Shown: positions 6,836 to 14,952 of the stretch, piece by piece
Numbering within the stretch: the first letter of the stretch is position 1
Layout: each line of letters starts with the position of its first letter
Assembly: GCA_020718585.1 (NCBI GenBank)
Contig: DYRS01000006.1
Location: 1-34,149, forward strand
DNA from: Chthoniobacter flavus
GTDB taxonomy: Bacteria; Verrucomicrobiota; Verrucomicrobiia; Chthoniobacterales; Terrimicrobiaceae
Direction of reading: 5' to 3'
DNA length: 34,149 nt
The notes under the pieces: model-generated
Told to the model about the DNA's origin: nothing
Database searches by the model: none
What the model saw: the letters and a program-made list of their open reading frames with translations, nothing else
Program-made: the position numbers and the translations under genes

Positions 6836-8295
6836 TTCTTTCTCCGCTGCAGATGATCGAGGCCGAACGGGAGGCCTTTTCCCGCGGAGCCGATGCGGGA
6901 GGGCTTATGGAATCCGCCGGCCGGCAGATGGCGGAATTTATTCGGCAGAACCACCCGGAGCCCGGCCGCTGCATCGCCTATGCGGGCAAAGGCCACAACG
7001 GCGGCGACGTGCTCGTGGCAGCCCGGCATCTTGCGAAATGGGGGTGGACCATTGACGTCGTTCTGCCGGCTTCACCGCTCGCCCCGCTCACTGCCTCGCG
7101 CCTGGAAATGCTCCCCCGCGCGCGATCGGAACGCTTGGAACGCTCCGGGCTTCCGCTCGTGATTCTCGACGGGCTCCTCGGGGTCGGGGCGTCGGGTGCG
7201 CCGCGCGGGCCGGTCGCCTGCGCGATTCGGGAAATCAACCGCCTCCGCGAGACCCGCGCCGCGTGGGTCGTTGCGGCGGACATCCCGAGCGGGCTCGACG
7301 CCGGGACGGGGCAGCCAGCCGATCCGTGCGTGCGTGCGGACGCAACGGTCACGGTGGGGTTCGCAAAATCCGGCCTCATTGCGGACGCCGCGACGAACTT
7401 TGTCGGCCGCATCGCCATTGCGGCGCTCGATGAAATCCTGCCTCCCGCCGACGCCGGCGCGGCGTGTGTCCTGACTGCCGACCTGCTTGCAGGCCTTCTG
7501 CCGCCAAGGGCTTTCGACACGCACAAGGGCATGGCCGGGCGCGTGGCCGTGGTGGCCGGATCGGTCGGATTCACCGGCGCGGCGCGGCTCTGCGCGGGCG
7601 CAGCCGTGCAGGGAGGAGCAGGGCTTGTCACGCTCTGCGTCAAACCCGACGTGTATTCGCTCCTCGCCACGTCCGTCATCCCGGAGGCCATGGTCCGCCC
7701 GGTGACGTCCTACGAGGAGGTCCTCTCCGGTCCGTGGGATGCGATTGCGATCGGTCCGGGGCTCTCGACCGCGCATGCGGAGGAAATTCTCGCGGTCGTG
7801 CGGGGTGCAAAATGCCCGTGCGTGGTCGATGCCGATGCGCTGAACGTGGTGGCGCGAGAGCCCTCGGTGCTCGACATCTGCGCGGGCCCGAGGCTGCTGA
7901 CCCCGCACCCCGGTGAAATGGAGCGGCTTTTTTCGTGCGGCAAACGCAGCCGCGCCGGTTGGGCGGGCGACTTCGTCGCGCGGTATCCGGCGACGTTGTT
8001 GCTCAAAGGCGCGCGCACGGTGATTGCCGAGCGCGGGTACCCGGCCGCCTACAACTCGACCGGGCACCCCGGCATGGCAAGCGGCGGGATGGGCGACGTG
8101 CTCGCCGGCGTGGCGGCCGCGCTGATCGCCCAGGGAAAAAGCGAGCGCGAGGCGGCCATGCTCGGCGCGTGGGTCTGCGGGCGCGCGGCGGAAATCGCGA
8201 TCACGTCCGGCGCGTCGCAGGAATCGCTGCGGGCTGCCGACATTGCGTCCAGTTTGGGCCGGGCGTTTCAGTCGCTTCGGGCGCGCTGCCTCTGA
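6832..8295 (+). CDS. nnr: Bifunctional NAD(P)H-hydrate epimerase / ADP-dependent dehydratase
   Basis: The 487-residue protein has the two-domain layout of E. coli Nnr (YjeF). The N-terminal epimerase domain (about 1-210) carries GKGHNGGDVLVAARHL, DGLLGVGASGAPRGP and VAADIPSGLDAGTG. The C-terminal ribokinase-like dehydratase domain (about 225-485) carries HKGMAGRVAVVAGSVGFTGAA, LTPHPGEMERL and NSTGHPGMASGGMGDVLAG, a close variant of the usual GNPGMATGGTGDVL ADP-binding motif. It epimerises and dehydrates damaged NADHX and NADPHX back to NADH and NADPH, a cytoplasmic repair function. The start ATG overlaps the stop of the preceding small cysteine protein. Its stop lies only six bases from the stop of the convergent E2 gene, so any transcript end must lie in the shared coding ends. 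Confidence 0.95.
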   Translation: MILSPLQMIEAEREAFSRGADAGGLMESAGRQMAEFIRQNHPEPGRCIAYAGKGHNGGDVLVAARHLAKWGWTIDVVLPASPLAPLTASRLEMLPRARSERLERSGLPLVILDGLLGVGASGAPRGPVACAIREINRLRETRAAWVVAADIPSGLDAGTGQPADPCVRADATVTVGFAKSGLIADAATNFVGRIAIAALDEILPPADAGAACVLTADLLAGLLPPRAFDTHKGMAGRVAVVAGSVGFTGAARLCAGAAVQGGAGLVTLCVKPDVYSLLATSVIPEAMVRPVTSYEEVLSGPWDAIAIGPGLSTAHAEEILAVVRGAKCPCVVDADALNVVAREPSVLDICAGPRLLTPHPGEMERLFSCGKRSRAGWAGDFVARYPATLLLKGARTVIAERGYPAAYNSTGHPGMASGGMGDVLAGVAAALIAQGKSEREAAMLGAWVCGRAAEIAITSGASQESLRAADIASSLGRAFQSLRARCL

Positions 8296-8307
8296 TCAAC
8301 CTCAGAG
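8290..8307. terminator. Small inverted repeat across the nnr and E2 stop codons
   Basis: CTCTGA-TCAACC-TCAGAG is a perfect 6-base stem with a 6-base loop, and each arm contains the stop codon of one of the two convergent genes. It could act as a weak bidirectional end signal, but the stem is short and only moderately GC-rich and no T-run follows on either strand. Confidence 0.25.
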
Positions 8308-9495
8308 TTGTTCCGGCGCTTCGAGCAGCTCGGCAACGCGCTTGAGAAGGCGTCCGGCCGCGCCGCCGTCGAGCACCCGGTGGTCGAAGCTGAGCGTGAA
8401 CAGTGCCTCGACAACCGGGATGAATTCCTCGATGGCCGGGTTCCAGAATGGCACGGTCTGGCCGACGCCCATCCCGATGAGAATCGTCTGCTCGGGGAGC
8501 GGGATCGGGGTGGCCAGCGTGAGCCCGAACGTCCCGTAATTTGTGATCGTGGCAATCGAGCCGCCGGTATCTCCGGCCGGCAGCCGACGCTGGCGCGCGA
8601 GCTCGACCATCCGGTTGTAGCGCGGCACAAGGTCGGTCAGCGAATACTGATCGGCATTCCGGATCACCGGCACCATCACGCCATCCTCCGCCTCGACCGC
8701 AAACCCGATGTCAACCGATGGCGGATGCACGATCCGCTCGCCGATCAGGCGTCCGGCGGGCGCGCTGTTCTCGCCGAGGGCGATCGCGAGCGCGCGCAGC
8801 GTGTAGAGCGCGGGCCCCGGCTTGAGCGGGTGCTTTTTCCGGTGGCCAAGCAGGTTGTCGAGCTGGATCGGACGGACGACGGTGGCGAGCGGGCGCGACC
8901 AGCTTCTGATCATCGCGTCGGCGACCGCCTTTCGCATCGGCGAGGCGGGGGTCGTCTTGTTGCGCTCGATGCCGGCCATGAACCGCTCGAGATCCTCGAT
9001 CGTCACGCGGCCGCCGGCCCCGCTGCCGGGGATCCCGGAGAGATCGGCCGCGCGGAGCCCCAGCTCGGCCATGCGGGCCTTCATGCGCGGGGATAGGTAG
9101 CTGGCACCGCCGGCGTGTGCCGGCACCGGCAGCCCGCCTTTGATCGTCGGCTCGACCGCCGCAGGAACGGCGGGCTTTTCGACGCGCTTCTTCTCCGGAC
9201 GCTTCGCCTTCGGCGGTTCGTCATCATCGAGGCCGAGCCGCTTGGCATCCTCCGCGCCGACCTCGATGTAACCGAGCACGGCGCCGACCGGGAAGCTGGT
9301 TCCGGCTTCCGCAAGCATTTCCCCAAGCGTTCCGGAGGCGGGTGCGGTGACCCCCATCACCGCCTTGTTTGTCTCGACTTCGATGATGTCGCTGTCGCCC
9401 TGCACAGAGTCGCCCTCTTTGAAAAGGACGCGGACAATGGTGGCCTCGGCGATGGACTCGCCGAGCTGCGGCATGAGGATGGGAACGAGAGCCAT
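8302..9495 (-). CDS. 2-oxoacid dehydrogenase E2 (dihydrolipoyl acyltransferase)
   Basis: The 397-residue protein has the standard E2 order. A lipoyl domain (1-80) has the lipoylated lysine K44 in VETNKAVMG. A charged, proline-rich linker follows, then a peripheral subunit-binding domain (about 132-170; YLSPRMKARMAELGL, GSGAGGRVTIEDLERF), a short linker and the acyltransferase domain (185-397). The active-site motif is SFDHRVLDGG, with H372 and D376. It transfers the acyl group from E1 to CoA. It is the last gene of a minus-strand operon, seven bases after the E1-beta stop. The lipoyl motif and overall layout fit pyruvate, branched-chain or acetoin dehydrogenases; sequence reading alone does not decide the substrate. 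Confidence 0.93.
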   Translation of the reverse strand: MALVPILMPQLGESIAEATIVRVLFKEGDSVQGDSDIIEVETNKAVMGVTAPASGTLGEMLAEAGTSFPVGAVLGYIEVGAEDAKRLGLDDDEPPKAKRPEKKRVEKPAVPAAVEPTIKGGLPVPAHAGGASYLSPRMKARMAELGLRAADLSGIPGSGAGGRVTIEDLERFMAGIERNKTTPASPMRKAVADAMIRSWSRPLATVVRPIQLDNLLGHRKKHPLKPGPALYTLRALAIALGENSAPAGRLIGERIVHPPSVDIGFAVEAEDGVMVPVIRNADQYSLTDLVPRYNRMVELARQRRLPAGDTGGSIATITNYGTFGLTLATPIPLPEQTILIGMGVGQTVPFWNPAIEEFIPVVEALFTLSFDHRVLDGGAAGRLLKRVAELLEAPEQL

Positions 9496-9502
9496 GGGAT
9501 GA

Positions 9503-10465
9503 TTAAATATGGAGCAGCCTCCGGGCGGCTTCTGCGATGGAGCGGGCGGTCGGACGGTGGACCGACCAGAGATCCGGATGGTAGGGCACCGGGGTGTCCT
9601 TGGCGTTGAGGCGCATTGGCGCGACGTCGAGCAGCCCGAACCCCTCGCTCGACACGCGGGAGATCACCTCGGCGGCAACCCCGCCCCACGGCCATTCCTC
9701 GCTCACGCAGAGCAGGCGTCCGGTCCGGGCGACCGATGCCAGAATCGTGTCGGTATCAATCGGCTTCACCGTGCGAAGGTCCACGATCTCGACCTCGTAG
9801 CCGTCCTCCGCCAGATCAAGCGCGGCGGCAAGCGACTCGTGCAACATCGCCCCGTGGGTCACGATCGTGGCGTCGCGTCCGGGACGTGCCAGCCGCGCCT
9901 TGCCAACCGGCAGCACCGACTCGGGAAGACCCTCGGCCTTCAGGTGGTAATACAAAAATTTGTGCTCGCAAAAGATGACCGGGTCGTCGAGCGCGACCGC
10001 CTGGAGGAGCATCCCGTAGGCATCTTCGACCGTCGCGGGCGTCATCACGACAAGCCCCGGGTAGTGCGCGTAAAGCGCCTCCATGCTCTGGCTGTGAAAC
10101 GGCCCGCCGCCCGAGGTCCCGCCCGAGGGCAGCCGCACGACGATCGGGCACGGCACCCCGGTCCGGTAGTAGAGCGTGGCCGCGTGGTTCACGATCTGGT
10201 TAAATCCGCAGGTCGAAAAGTCGGCGAACTGCATCTCGACGATCGGTCGCATCCCCTCGATCGCCGCGCCGACGGCCATGCCGATGATCGCATCCTCGCT
10301 CAGCGGCGCATCAAATACCCGCCCGGGAAATTCCTTCGCAAGGCTCTTCGTCGCCTTGAACGCACCGCCAAAATTCCCGACATCCTGGCCGTAAAGAAAT
10401 ACCCGCGTGTCCTCGGAAAGCGCCTTTTCCTGCGCGAGTCGAATGGCTTCCAGATACGTGATCAT
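9503..10465 (-). CDS. 2-oxoacid dehydrogenase E1 component, beta subunit
   Basis: The 320-residue protein is a complete E1-beta subunit: an N-terminal pyrimidine-binding domain (LSEDAIIGMAVGAAIEGMRPIVEMQFADF with the ThDP-binding glutamate around residue 57) and a C-terminal transketolase-like domain beginning near residue 195 (GRDATIVTHGAMLHESLAAA). The HSQSMEALYAHYPGL segment is characteristic of PdhB/BkdB/AcoB proteins. It forms the heterotetrameric E1 with the alpha subunit, which decarboxylates the 2-oxoacid and reductively acylates the lipoyl arm of E2. Its ATG (10465-10463) overlaps the TGA of E1-alpha (10464-10462), so the two subunits are translationally coupled, as expected for a 1:1 complex. 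Confidence 0.94.
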   Translation of the reverse strand: MITYLEAIRLAQEKALSEDTRVFLYGQDVGNFGGAFKATKSLAKEFPGRVFDAPLSEDAIIGMAVGAAIEGMRPIVEMQFADFSTCGFNQIVNHAATLYYRTGVPCPIVVRLPSGGTSGGGPFHSQSMEALYAHYPGLVVMTPATVEDAYGMLLQAVALDDPVIFCEHKFLYYHLKAEGLPESVLPVGKARLARPGRDATIVTHGAMLHESLAAALDLAEDGYEVEIVDLRTVKPIDTDTILASVARTGRLLCVSEEWPWGGVAAEVISRVSSEGFGLLDVAPMRLNAKDTPVPYHPDLWSVHRPTARSIAEAARRLLHI

Positions 10466-11478
10466 AGCCCGGCGTAATGCTCCGCGAATTCCGAATTGGA
10501 AAATGCCGCCCAGTCGTCGTCCTCCGGATCCGGTCCGGGTTCACGGCGGACCTTGTCCACCGTCGCGTTGACCTCCTGCTCGGCCTCCTGCCGCCATTTT
10601 GCGCATTCTGCGGCGGGCGCCCAATTTTCCGAAATGATCCGTTCCTCGGCGAGGAGCACGCAGTCGCGACCGACGGGCGAGGCCTTCAGCGCGGGATCCA
10701 CATAGCTCCCATCGTCGTGTTCGCCGTGGCCGACGAGCCGGAGCAGATCGCCGACGACGAGCTGCGGGCCGCCGCCAGCTCGCGCCGCCCCGATCGCACG
10801 GCGCAGCGTGGCGAGGCATTGCTCGAGATTTGTAGCGTCCACCTTGTGGCCGACCACCCCGTAGCCTACCGCCTTGTCGAGCAGGTCCGCGCATGCAAAC
10901 TGGCGGGCGTTCGGAGTCGAGTAGGCGTATTGGTTGTTCGCGACGACGAGGATGAGCGGCAGCTTTTCAACCGCCGCCGCGTTCAGGCCCTCGTGAAATG
11001 CACCCGTCGAGGTCCCGCCATCGCCGATGCAGGTCGCCCCGACAATCCCGCTCTCGCCGCGCAGCCGCCGCGCCAGGAGCGCCCCGGCGACGGCGGGGAT
11101 CATCGCGCCGAGATGGCTGATCATCGCGTAGTAGCCCTCGCGCGGCCGACCGCGGTGGATGTTTCCGTCGCGCCCGCGCATCGGCCCGAGCTGGGAGCCG
11201 AGATACGTGCGCAGCGTGTCCAGTACAGTGTCTCCAAACGCCATCCGCCCGGCCTGGTCGCGGATCAGTGGCGCGTAGATATCCCCGCGGTGGAGGTGGA
11301 TCCCGACCGAGACGCTCAGTGCCTCCTGACCGCGTCCCAAAAAAACCCCGCCCTTGATCGCCCCCGCCCGGTAGAGGCTCGCAAGCTTCTCCTCCAGGAC
11401 GCGCGCCACCAGCATCAGGCGATAAGCCTTGATGAAGTCAGCTCCCGTGACGGGAGGGTCCGCTTTTTGCGTCGGCAT
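10462..11478 (-). CDS. 2-oxoacid dehydrogenase E1 component, alpha subunit
   Basis: The 338-residue protein carries the ThDP-binding motif GDG (152-154) through NN (181-182), with GDGGTSTGAFHEGLNAA between. It also has GVFLGRGQEALSVSVG, RDQAGRMAFG and the NIHRG stretch seen in PdhA/AcoA-like proteins. The frame is open to 11700, but homology begins shortly after the ATG at 11478 (MPTQKADPPVTGADFIKAYR), and the upstream extension is translated from a palindromic repeat element, so the start at 11478 is chosen. A GGGGAGGGG stretch lies about 20 bases upstream, far for a Shine-Dalgarno. It heads the E1-alpha/E1-beta/E2 operon; no lipoamide dehydrogenase (E3) gene is present nearby, so E3 must be shared from elsewhere. 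The substrate is undecided. Confidence 0.93.
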   Translation of the reverse strand: MPTQKADPPVTGADFIKAYRLMLVARVLEEKLASLYRAGAIKGGVFLGRGQEALSVSVGIHLHRGDIYAPLIRDQAGRMAFGDTVLDTLRTYLGSQLGPMRGRDGNIHRGRPREGYYAMISHLGAMIPAVAGALLARRLRGESGIVGATCIGDGGTSTGAFHEGLNAAAVEKLPLILVVANNQYAYSTPNARQFACADLLDKAVGYGVVGHKVDATNLEQCLATLRRAIGAARAGGGPQLVVGDLLRLVGHGEHDDGSYVDPALKASPVGRDCVLLAEERIISENWAPAAECAKWRQEAEQEVNATVDKVRREPGPDPEDDDWAAFSNSEFAEHYAGL

Positions 11479-11542
11479 TAGAAAACGTAATACATCCCCT
11501 CCCCCCCGCGCGCAATCCCATTTGTCGGGTGCCCTCGTGCAT

Positions 11543-11684
11543 CGGGCGCATGCCCGTTTACTGCAAATCGACAAACATGCTCGACTGGACCGTAGCATGG
11601 ACATCTTGCCCATGCGAAAAACCATCCAGTAAGACATGGGCAGGATGCCCATGCCACGGTTTGCAACTTTCGGGCATGCGCCCG
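11543..11684. repeat. Hairpin-forming palindromic repeat element (about 142 bp)
   Basis: The element lies between the divergent E1-alpha and dapL genes. The outer ends CGGGCGCATGCCCG (11543-11556) and CGGGCATGCGCCCG (11671-11684) are exact reverse complements, and pairing continues through TGCAAA. Inside, CATGGACATCTTGCCCATG (11596-11614) and CATGGGCAGGATGCCCATG (11635-11653) are imperfect reverse complements of each other, and the second is itself a palindrome. The left arm has about 21 extra bases (around 11571-11591). The whole folds into one long interrupted hairpin. No transposase gene is present. It resembles REP/BIME- or MITE-like non-autonomous repeats, and similar motifs are common in PVC intergenic DNA. 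Confidence 0.75.
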
Positions 11685-11744
11685 CTGGGAGCTCATGCAT
11701 TTTTTCCTATTCCCCTCCGCGCCCCGCGTGGCTAAATTCCACCC

Positions 11745-12983
11745 ATGGCGCGCCTGAATTCCAACTACTTCAAGCTCAAAGCCGGCTACCTATTTCCGGA
11801 GATCGGCCGACGGGTCAAGGCGTTCACCGATGCGAACCCCGCCGACGCCGCGCGGATGATCCGCTGCGGGATCGGCGATGTCACCGAGCCGCTCCCGGCG
11901 GCCGTTCGCGCGGCGATGCACGCGGCGGTGGACGAGATGGGCGCGCGCGAATCGTTTCGCGGATACGGGCCCGAGCAGGGATACGAATTCCTCCGGCGGG
12001 CGATCGCGGAAAACGACTACCGGGCGCGCGGGATCGAGGTTGCCGACGACGAGATTTTTGTTTCCGACGGCTCGAAGTGCGACTGCGGGAACATCCTCGA
12101 CATCTTCGGGCACGACAACCGGATCGCGGTGATGGACCCGGTTTATCCGGTCTATGTGGATACGAACGTGATGGCCGGGCACACCGGTGCGGGCGACGAG
12201 GCCGGGCTTTACGACGGGCTTGTCTATCTCCCATGCACTGCGGAAAACGGGTTTGTGGCGACGGTTCCGCACGAGCGGGCCGACATCATCTACCTCTGCT
12301 ACCCGAACAACCCGACCGGTGCCACCGCCACGCGCGCGCAGCTTGCGGCATGGGTGGATTACGCGCTCGCGAACGACGCGGTGATCCTCTTCGACGCCGC
12401 CTACGAGGCGTATATCGGCGACCCGGAGATCCCGCATTCGATCTACGAGATCCCCGGAGCGAGGAAATGCGCGGTCGAGTTCCGCAGCTTTTCAAAAAAC
12501 GGAGGATTCACCGGCGTGCGCTGCGCATTCACCGTCGTGCCGAAGGACCTCGTGTGCGCGGACGCATCGGGAGAATACCGTCCGCTGCATCCGCTCTGGA
12601 ACCGCCGGTTCAGCACGAAATTCAACGGCGTCGGCTACGTCACCCAGCGGGCCGCCGAGGCGCTCTATTCGCCCGGTGGAAAATCCGAGGTTGCCGCGCT
12701 CATCGGCCACTACATGGGAAATGCGGCGATCCTTCTCGAAGCGGTTCGCGCCTGCGGCCTCGCGGTCTATGGCGGCACGAACGCCCCCTACATCTGGGTG
12801 CGCGGTCCGCAGGGGCTGACGAGCTGGGAGATTTTCGACAAGGTTCTCACCGGTGCGAACGTCGTCGTCACCCCGGGCAGCGGGTTCGGCCCCGCCGGCG
12901 AAGGCTATTTCAGAATCTCTTCCTTCAATACCCGCGAGAACGCCCTCGAGGTCTCCGCGCGTCTCCGCGCACTCGCATGGTAG
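11745..12983 (+). CDS. dapL: LL-diaminopimelate aminotransferase
   Basis: The 412-residue protein matches the DapL length and starts with the family hallmark [20 protein letters not shown]. It is a PLP class I/II aminotransferase. The Schiff-base lysine is K251 in [23 protein letters not shown] is at 185-192 (N189), and D217 and Y220 in LFDAAYEAY bind the cofactor. It converts tetrahydrodipicolinate directly to LL-diaminopimelate with glutamate, replacing DapC/D/E in the lysine and peptidoglycan precursor pathway. This route is known from plants, Chlamydiae, Verrucomicrobia and some others, which supports the proposed host group. The start is the ATG at 11745. The ompA-domain gene begins 11 bases after its stop, so a shared transcript is likely, placing two cell wall functions together. 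Confidence 0.95.
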   Translation: MARLNSNYFKLKAGYLFPEIGRRVKAFTDANPADAARMIRCGIGDVTEPLPAAVRAAMHAAVDEMGARESFRGYGPEQGYEFLRRAIAENDYRARGIEVADDEIFVSDGSKCDCGNILDIFGHDNRIAVMDPVYPVYVDTNVMAGHTGAGDEAGLYDGLVYLPCTAENGFVATVPHERADIIYLCYPNNPTGATATRAQLAAWVDYALANDAVILFDAAYEAYIGDPEIPHSIYEIPGARKCAVEFRSFSKNGGFTGVRCAFTVVPKDLVCADASGEYRPLHPLWNRRFSTKFNGVGYVTQRAAEALYSPGGKSEVAALIGHYMGNAAILLEAVRACGLAVYGGTNAPYIWVRGPQGLTSWEIFDKVLTGANVVVTPGSGFGPAGEGYFRISSFNTRENALEVSARLRALAW

Positions 12984-12994
12984 CCCGACCTCCA

Positions 12995-13972
12995 ATGAAC
13001 CGGCGCGCGAAAGCCCTGGACCTCGGATCATCCGCCACCGGCGTCGGCCGGTGGATCCTCCCAGCGCTCCTGCTGTCGCTCCTCCTGCACGCGGGGTTTT
13101 TATTGTGGACGAACCGCGTGACGATCAACTCCCTGAGCGGGGTGGACTACGATCCGTCCCCGCCCAGGCGGTTCCAGCTCGAAAGTGTGGATCTCGATCC
13201 GAGGCTGTTGAACCCCGCCCCTTCGGAGGTGAAACGTCCGGCCGCATCCCCGGTCGCGGTCAAGCTGCCCGACGAGTCGGTCGCGCTCGAAAAAGCCGGA
13301 GGCGAAAACCTCGCGATCCCGCCCGCCCAGAAAATTGAAAGCGCGATCCTCGCGGAGACCCCGCAGTTCGCCCTGCCTCCGCTGCAAAACGCGATCGCCT
13401 CGGTGCGCTCGCCCGAGGCCGCATTCCCGGAGGGTCCGTCGCTGGCTGATGAACTCCTCGCCGAGAAGCAGGTCATCGCAGGCACCTCCGGCATCGGGTT
13501 TCCGGGTCCGGATTCTCCCGGTGGAGCGAGCAAGTCCGGCGGCGGCCCGGGCGAGCGAGGGTTCAGCGACCTCGACGACCTGCTTGCGCAGACCGGTCCG
13601 CTCACGCCGGAGACCGCGCCGATCCTCATGCCGACCGACCTGCTCTTCGACTACGATGCCCCCGCCCTTCGCGAGCAGGCGGTCGCCAGCCTCCAAAAAC
13701 TCGGCATCCTCATCCGAAGAAACCCCGGCGCAAAATTTGTCATCGAAGGCCACTCGGACTCGTTCGGATCGGAACAATACAACCTCGACCTCAGCCGACG
13801 CCGCGCGGAATCGGTCAAGGCATGGCTCACCGAAACCATGAGCCTGCCGGAATCCTCAATCCAGACGGTCGGCTACGGGAAGTCGCGCCTGATCGCCCCC
13901 GCCGACGGAACGATCGAAGACCAGCAGATCAATCGGCGGGTCGAAATTGTCATCCGCTCGGAAAAACCGTAA
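12995..13972 (+). CDS. OmpA-domain protein with TonB/TolA-like membrane anchor
   Basis: The 325-residue protein has one N-terminal membrane segment (about residues 20-38, WILPALLLSLLLHAGFLLW) of the SLLLHA type seen at the start of TonB/TolA-like proteins. A long proline/alanine-rich linker (40-190) follows, including a GGASKSGGGPGERG glycine patch. The C-terminal OmpA peptidoglycan-binding domain runs from about 210 to 325, with FDYDAPALREQA, VIEGHSDSFGSEQYNLDLSRRRAESV and GYGKSRLIAP...NRRVEI, including the aspartate and arginine that contact diaminopimelate. It is probably anchored in the inner membrane with the OmpA domain gripping the wall. There is no cleavage site or lipobox. The ATG at 12995 is chosen because the same frame upstream only overlaps dapL. 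Its stop codon touches a 165-bp inverted-repeat element. Confidence 0.85.
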   Translation: MNRRAKALDLGSSATGVGRWILPALLLSLLLHAGFLLWTNRVTINSLSGVDYDPSPPRRFQLESVDLDPRLLNPAPSEVKRPAASPVAVKLPDESVALEKAGGENLAIPPAQKIESAILAETPQFALPPLQNAIASVRSPEAAFPEGPSLADELLAEKQVIAGTSGIGFPGPDSPGGASKSGGGPGERGFSDLDDLLAQTGPLTPETAPILMPTDLLFDYDAPALREQAVASLQKLGILIRRNPGAKFVIEGHSDSFGSEQYNLDLSRRRAESVKAWLTETMSLPESSIQTVGYGKSRLIAPADGTIEDQQINRRVEIVIRSEKP

Positions 13973-14136
13973 GGAGCCGTCAAGAAATAAGGTTTGCATG
14001 AAATGGCGCAGCAGATTTTTGTCGATGGCAAGGCGTGAGCACCAAGCAGCCTCGTTGCCGGCTGTAAGAAGCGAGCAACGCAGCCATCGGCAAAAAGATC
14101 CAGTCAGGCTGTAAAGATTATTTCTTGACGGCTCCT
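13972..14136. repeat. Inverted-repeat element with perfect 19-bp ends (MITE-like)
   Basis: AGGAGCCGTCAAGAAATAA at 13972-13990 and its exact reverse complement at 14118-14136 bound a 165-base stretch. Inner arms pair imperfectly: 14014-14029 (GATTTTTGTCGATGGC) with 14083-14100 (GCCATCGGCAAAAAGATC). The unit would therefore fold into one long hairpin with a loop around 14040-14070. No gene lies inside. The left end begins on the last base of the ompA-domain stop codon (TAA 13970-13972), so it may also serve as that gene's transcript end. It is probably a non-autonomous mobile or REP-like element; which enzyme would mobilise it is unknown. Confidence 0.8.
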
Positions 14137-14192
14137 AATGCCCGAGACTCCCGCCGAAGCCATCAGCCGTTGGCTCTTGAAAAAATGCCCGG

Positions 14193-14822
14193 CTACGCGA
14201 CCGCTGCGTCGTAGTTTTTTTTGGCGGCCGCCCACGAGACCGTGTTCCACCAGGCTTTGAGGTAGTCGGCCCGGCGGTTTTGGTAGTTCAGGTAATACGC
14301 GTGCTCCCAGACATCGCATCCGATGACCGGGGTTCCCGTGCATTCGACGACTCCCGCCATGAGCGGGTTGTCCTGGTTTGGGGTCGAGCACAGGCAGAGC
14401 GATTTGTCCGGCTTCACGCAGAGCCAGACCCAGCCGCTGCCGAAGCGCGCGAGCCCGGCCGCCTCGAATTTCTCCTGGAACTCGGCGAAGCTGCCGAAGG
14501 ATTTGGTGATCGCGTCGCCGAGCGATCCGGTCGGCGCGCCGCCGGCGTTCGGGCCCATGAGCGTCCAGAAAAAGCTGTGGTTCCAGTGGCCGCCCCCGTT
14601 GTTGCGGACCGTGCCGCGGATGGCGTCCGGCACCGACGCGAGGTCGCCGATGAGCGCGCAGAGCGGCTTTCCTGCGAGCTCGGGCGCGGATTCGAGCGCC
14701 TTGTTGAGGTTTGCGAGGTAGGTGGCGTGATGCTTGTCGTGATGGATCTCCATCGTGCGGGCGTCAATGTTTGGCTCGAGTGCCGTGGCGGGATAGGGGA
14801 GTGCGGGAAGTTCGAATGGCAT
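14193..14822 (-). CDS. sodA: Superoxide dismutase, Mn/Fe family (Mn-type signature)
   Basis: The 209-residue protein is a full Fe/Mn superoxide dismutase, which dismutes superoxide to oxygen and hydrogen peroxide. The four metal ligands are visible: H27 (EIHHDKHH), H82 ([10 protein letters not shown]), D170 and H174 ([12 protein letters not shown]). The residue pattern NNGGGH and Q150 in [10 protein letters not shown] fits Mn-type or cambialistic enzymes rather than Fe-only ones, which have the glutamine at the other position. There is no signal peptide, so the enzyme is cytoplasmic. It stands alone on the minus strand, divergent from the haemagglutinin gene, with its own promoter candidate. 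Metal choice is inference from these residues. Confidence 0.94.
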   Translation of the reverse strand: MPFELPALPYPATALEPNIDARTMEIHHDKHHATYLANLNKALESAPELAGKPLCALIGDLASVPDAIRGTVRNNGGGHWNHSFFWTLMGPNAGGAPTGSLGDAITKSFGSFAEFQEKFEAAGLARFGSGWVWLCVKPDKSLCLCSTPNQDNPLMAGVVECTGTPVIGCDVWEHAYYLNYQNRRADYLKAWWNTVSWAAAKKNYDAAVA

Positions 14823-14849
14823 GGCTATTTGGATTGGATTTGTGGCTGC

Positions 14850-14877
14850 AAATTAAGCCGCCCCGGGCGGGTTTCAA
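14850..14877 (-). promoter_or_regulatory. Candidate sodA promoter with a palindrome in its spacer
   Basis: Read on the minus strand, TTGAAA (14877-14872) is followed after 15-16 bases by TTAATT/TAATTT (14856-14850), leaving roughly 20-30 bases to the sodA ATG. The spacer is filled by the odd-centred perfect palindrome CCGCCC-C-GGGCGG (14858-14870). A regulator bound there would sit directly on the promoter. The hexamer matches are modest and the regulator is unknown. Confidence 0.38.
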
Positions 14878-14936
14878 GCGCGATTTTTTTATCGGCTGGT
14901 TGTTGAGGCGGACGCGCGGCGGAAGCCCGCAGTCAA

Positions 14937-14952
14937 GTGACGAATTTGTCAC
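14937..14952. promoter_or_regulatory. 16-bp operator-like palindrome between sodA and the haemagglutinin gene
   Basis: GTGACGAATTTGTCAC is a near-perfect palindrome (GTGAC-R-AATT-Y-GTCAC, 14 of 16 positions symmetric) located 57 bases before the haemagglutinin start and about 115 bases before the sodA start. It resembles the half-sites of Crp/Fnr-family operators (GTGA..TCAC) but has an 8-base rather than 6-base centre. It is a plausible binding site for a dimeric regulator of either divergent gene. Confidence 0.4.

Noticed and set aside
11479-11700. N-terminal extension of E1-alpha on the minus strand
   Set aside because: It is translated from the palindromic repeat element; homology to E1-alpha begins only after 11478.
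11636-12994. Long + strand open frame continuous with the OmpA-domain protein, apparently giving a 778-residue fusion
   Set aside because: This frame overlaps all of dapL, is arginine-rich shadow sequence, and the real protein starts at 12995 with a membrane anchor.
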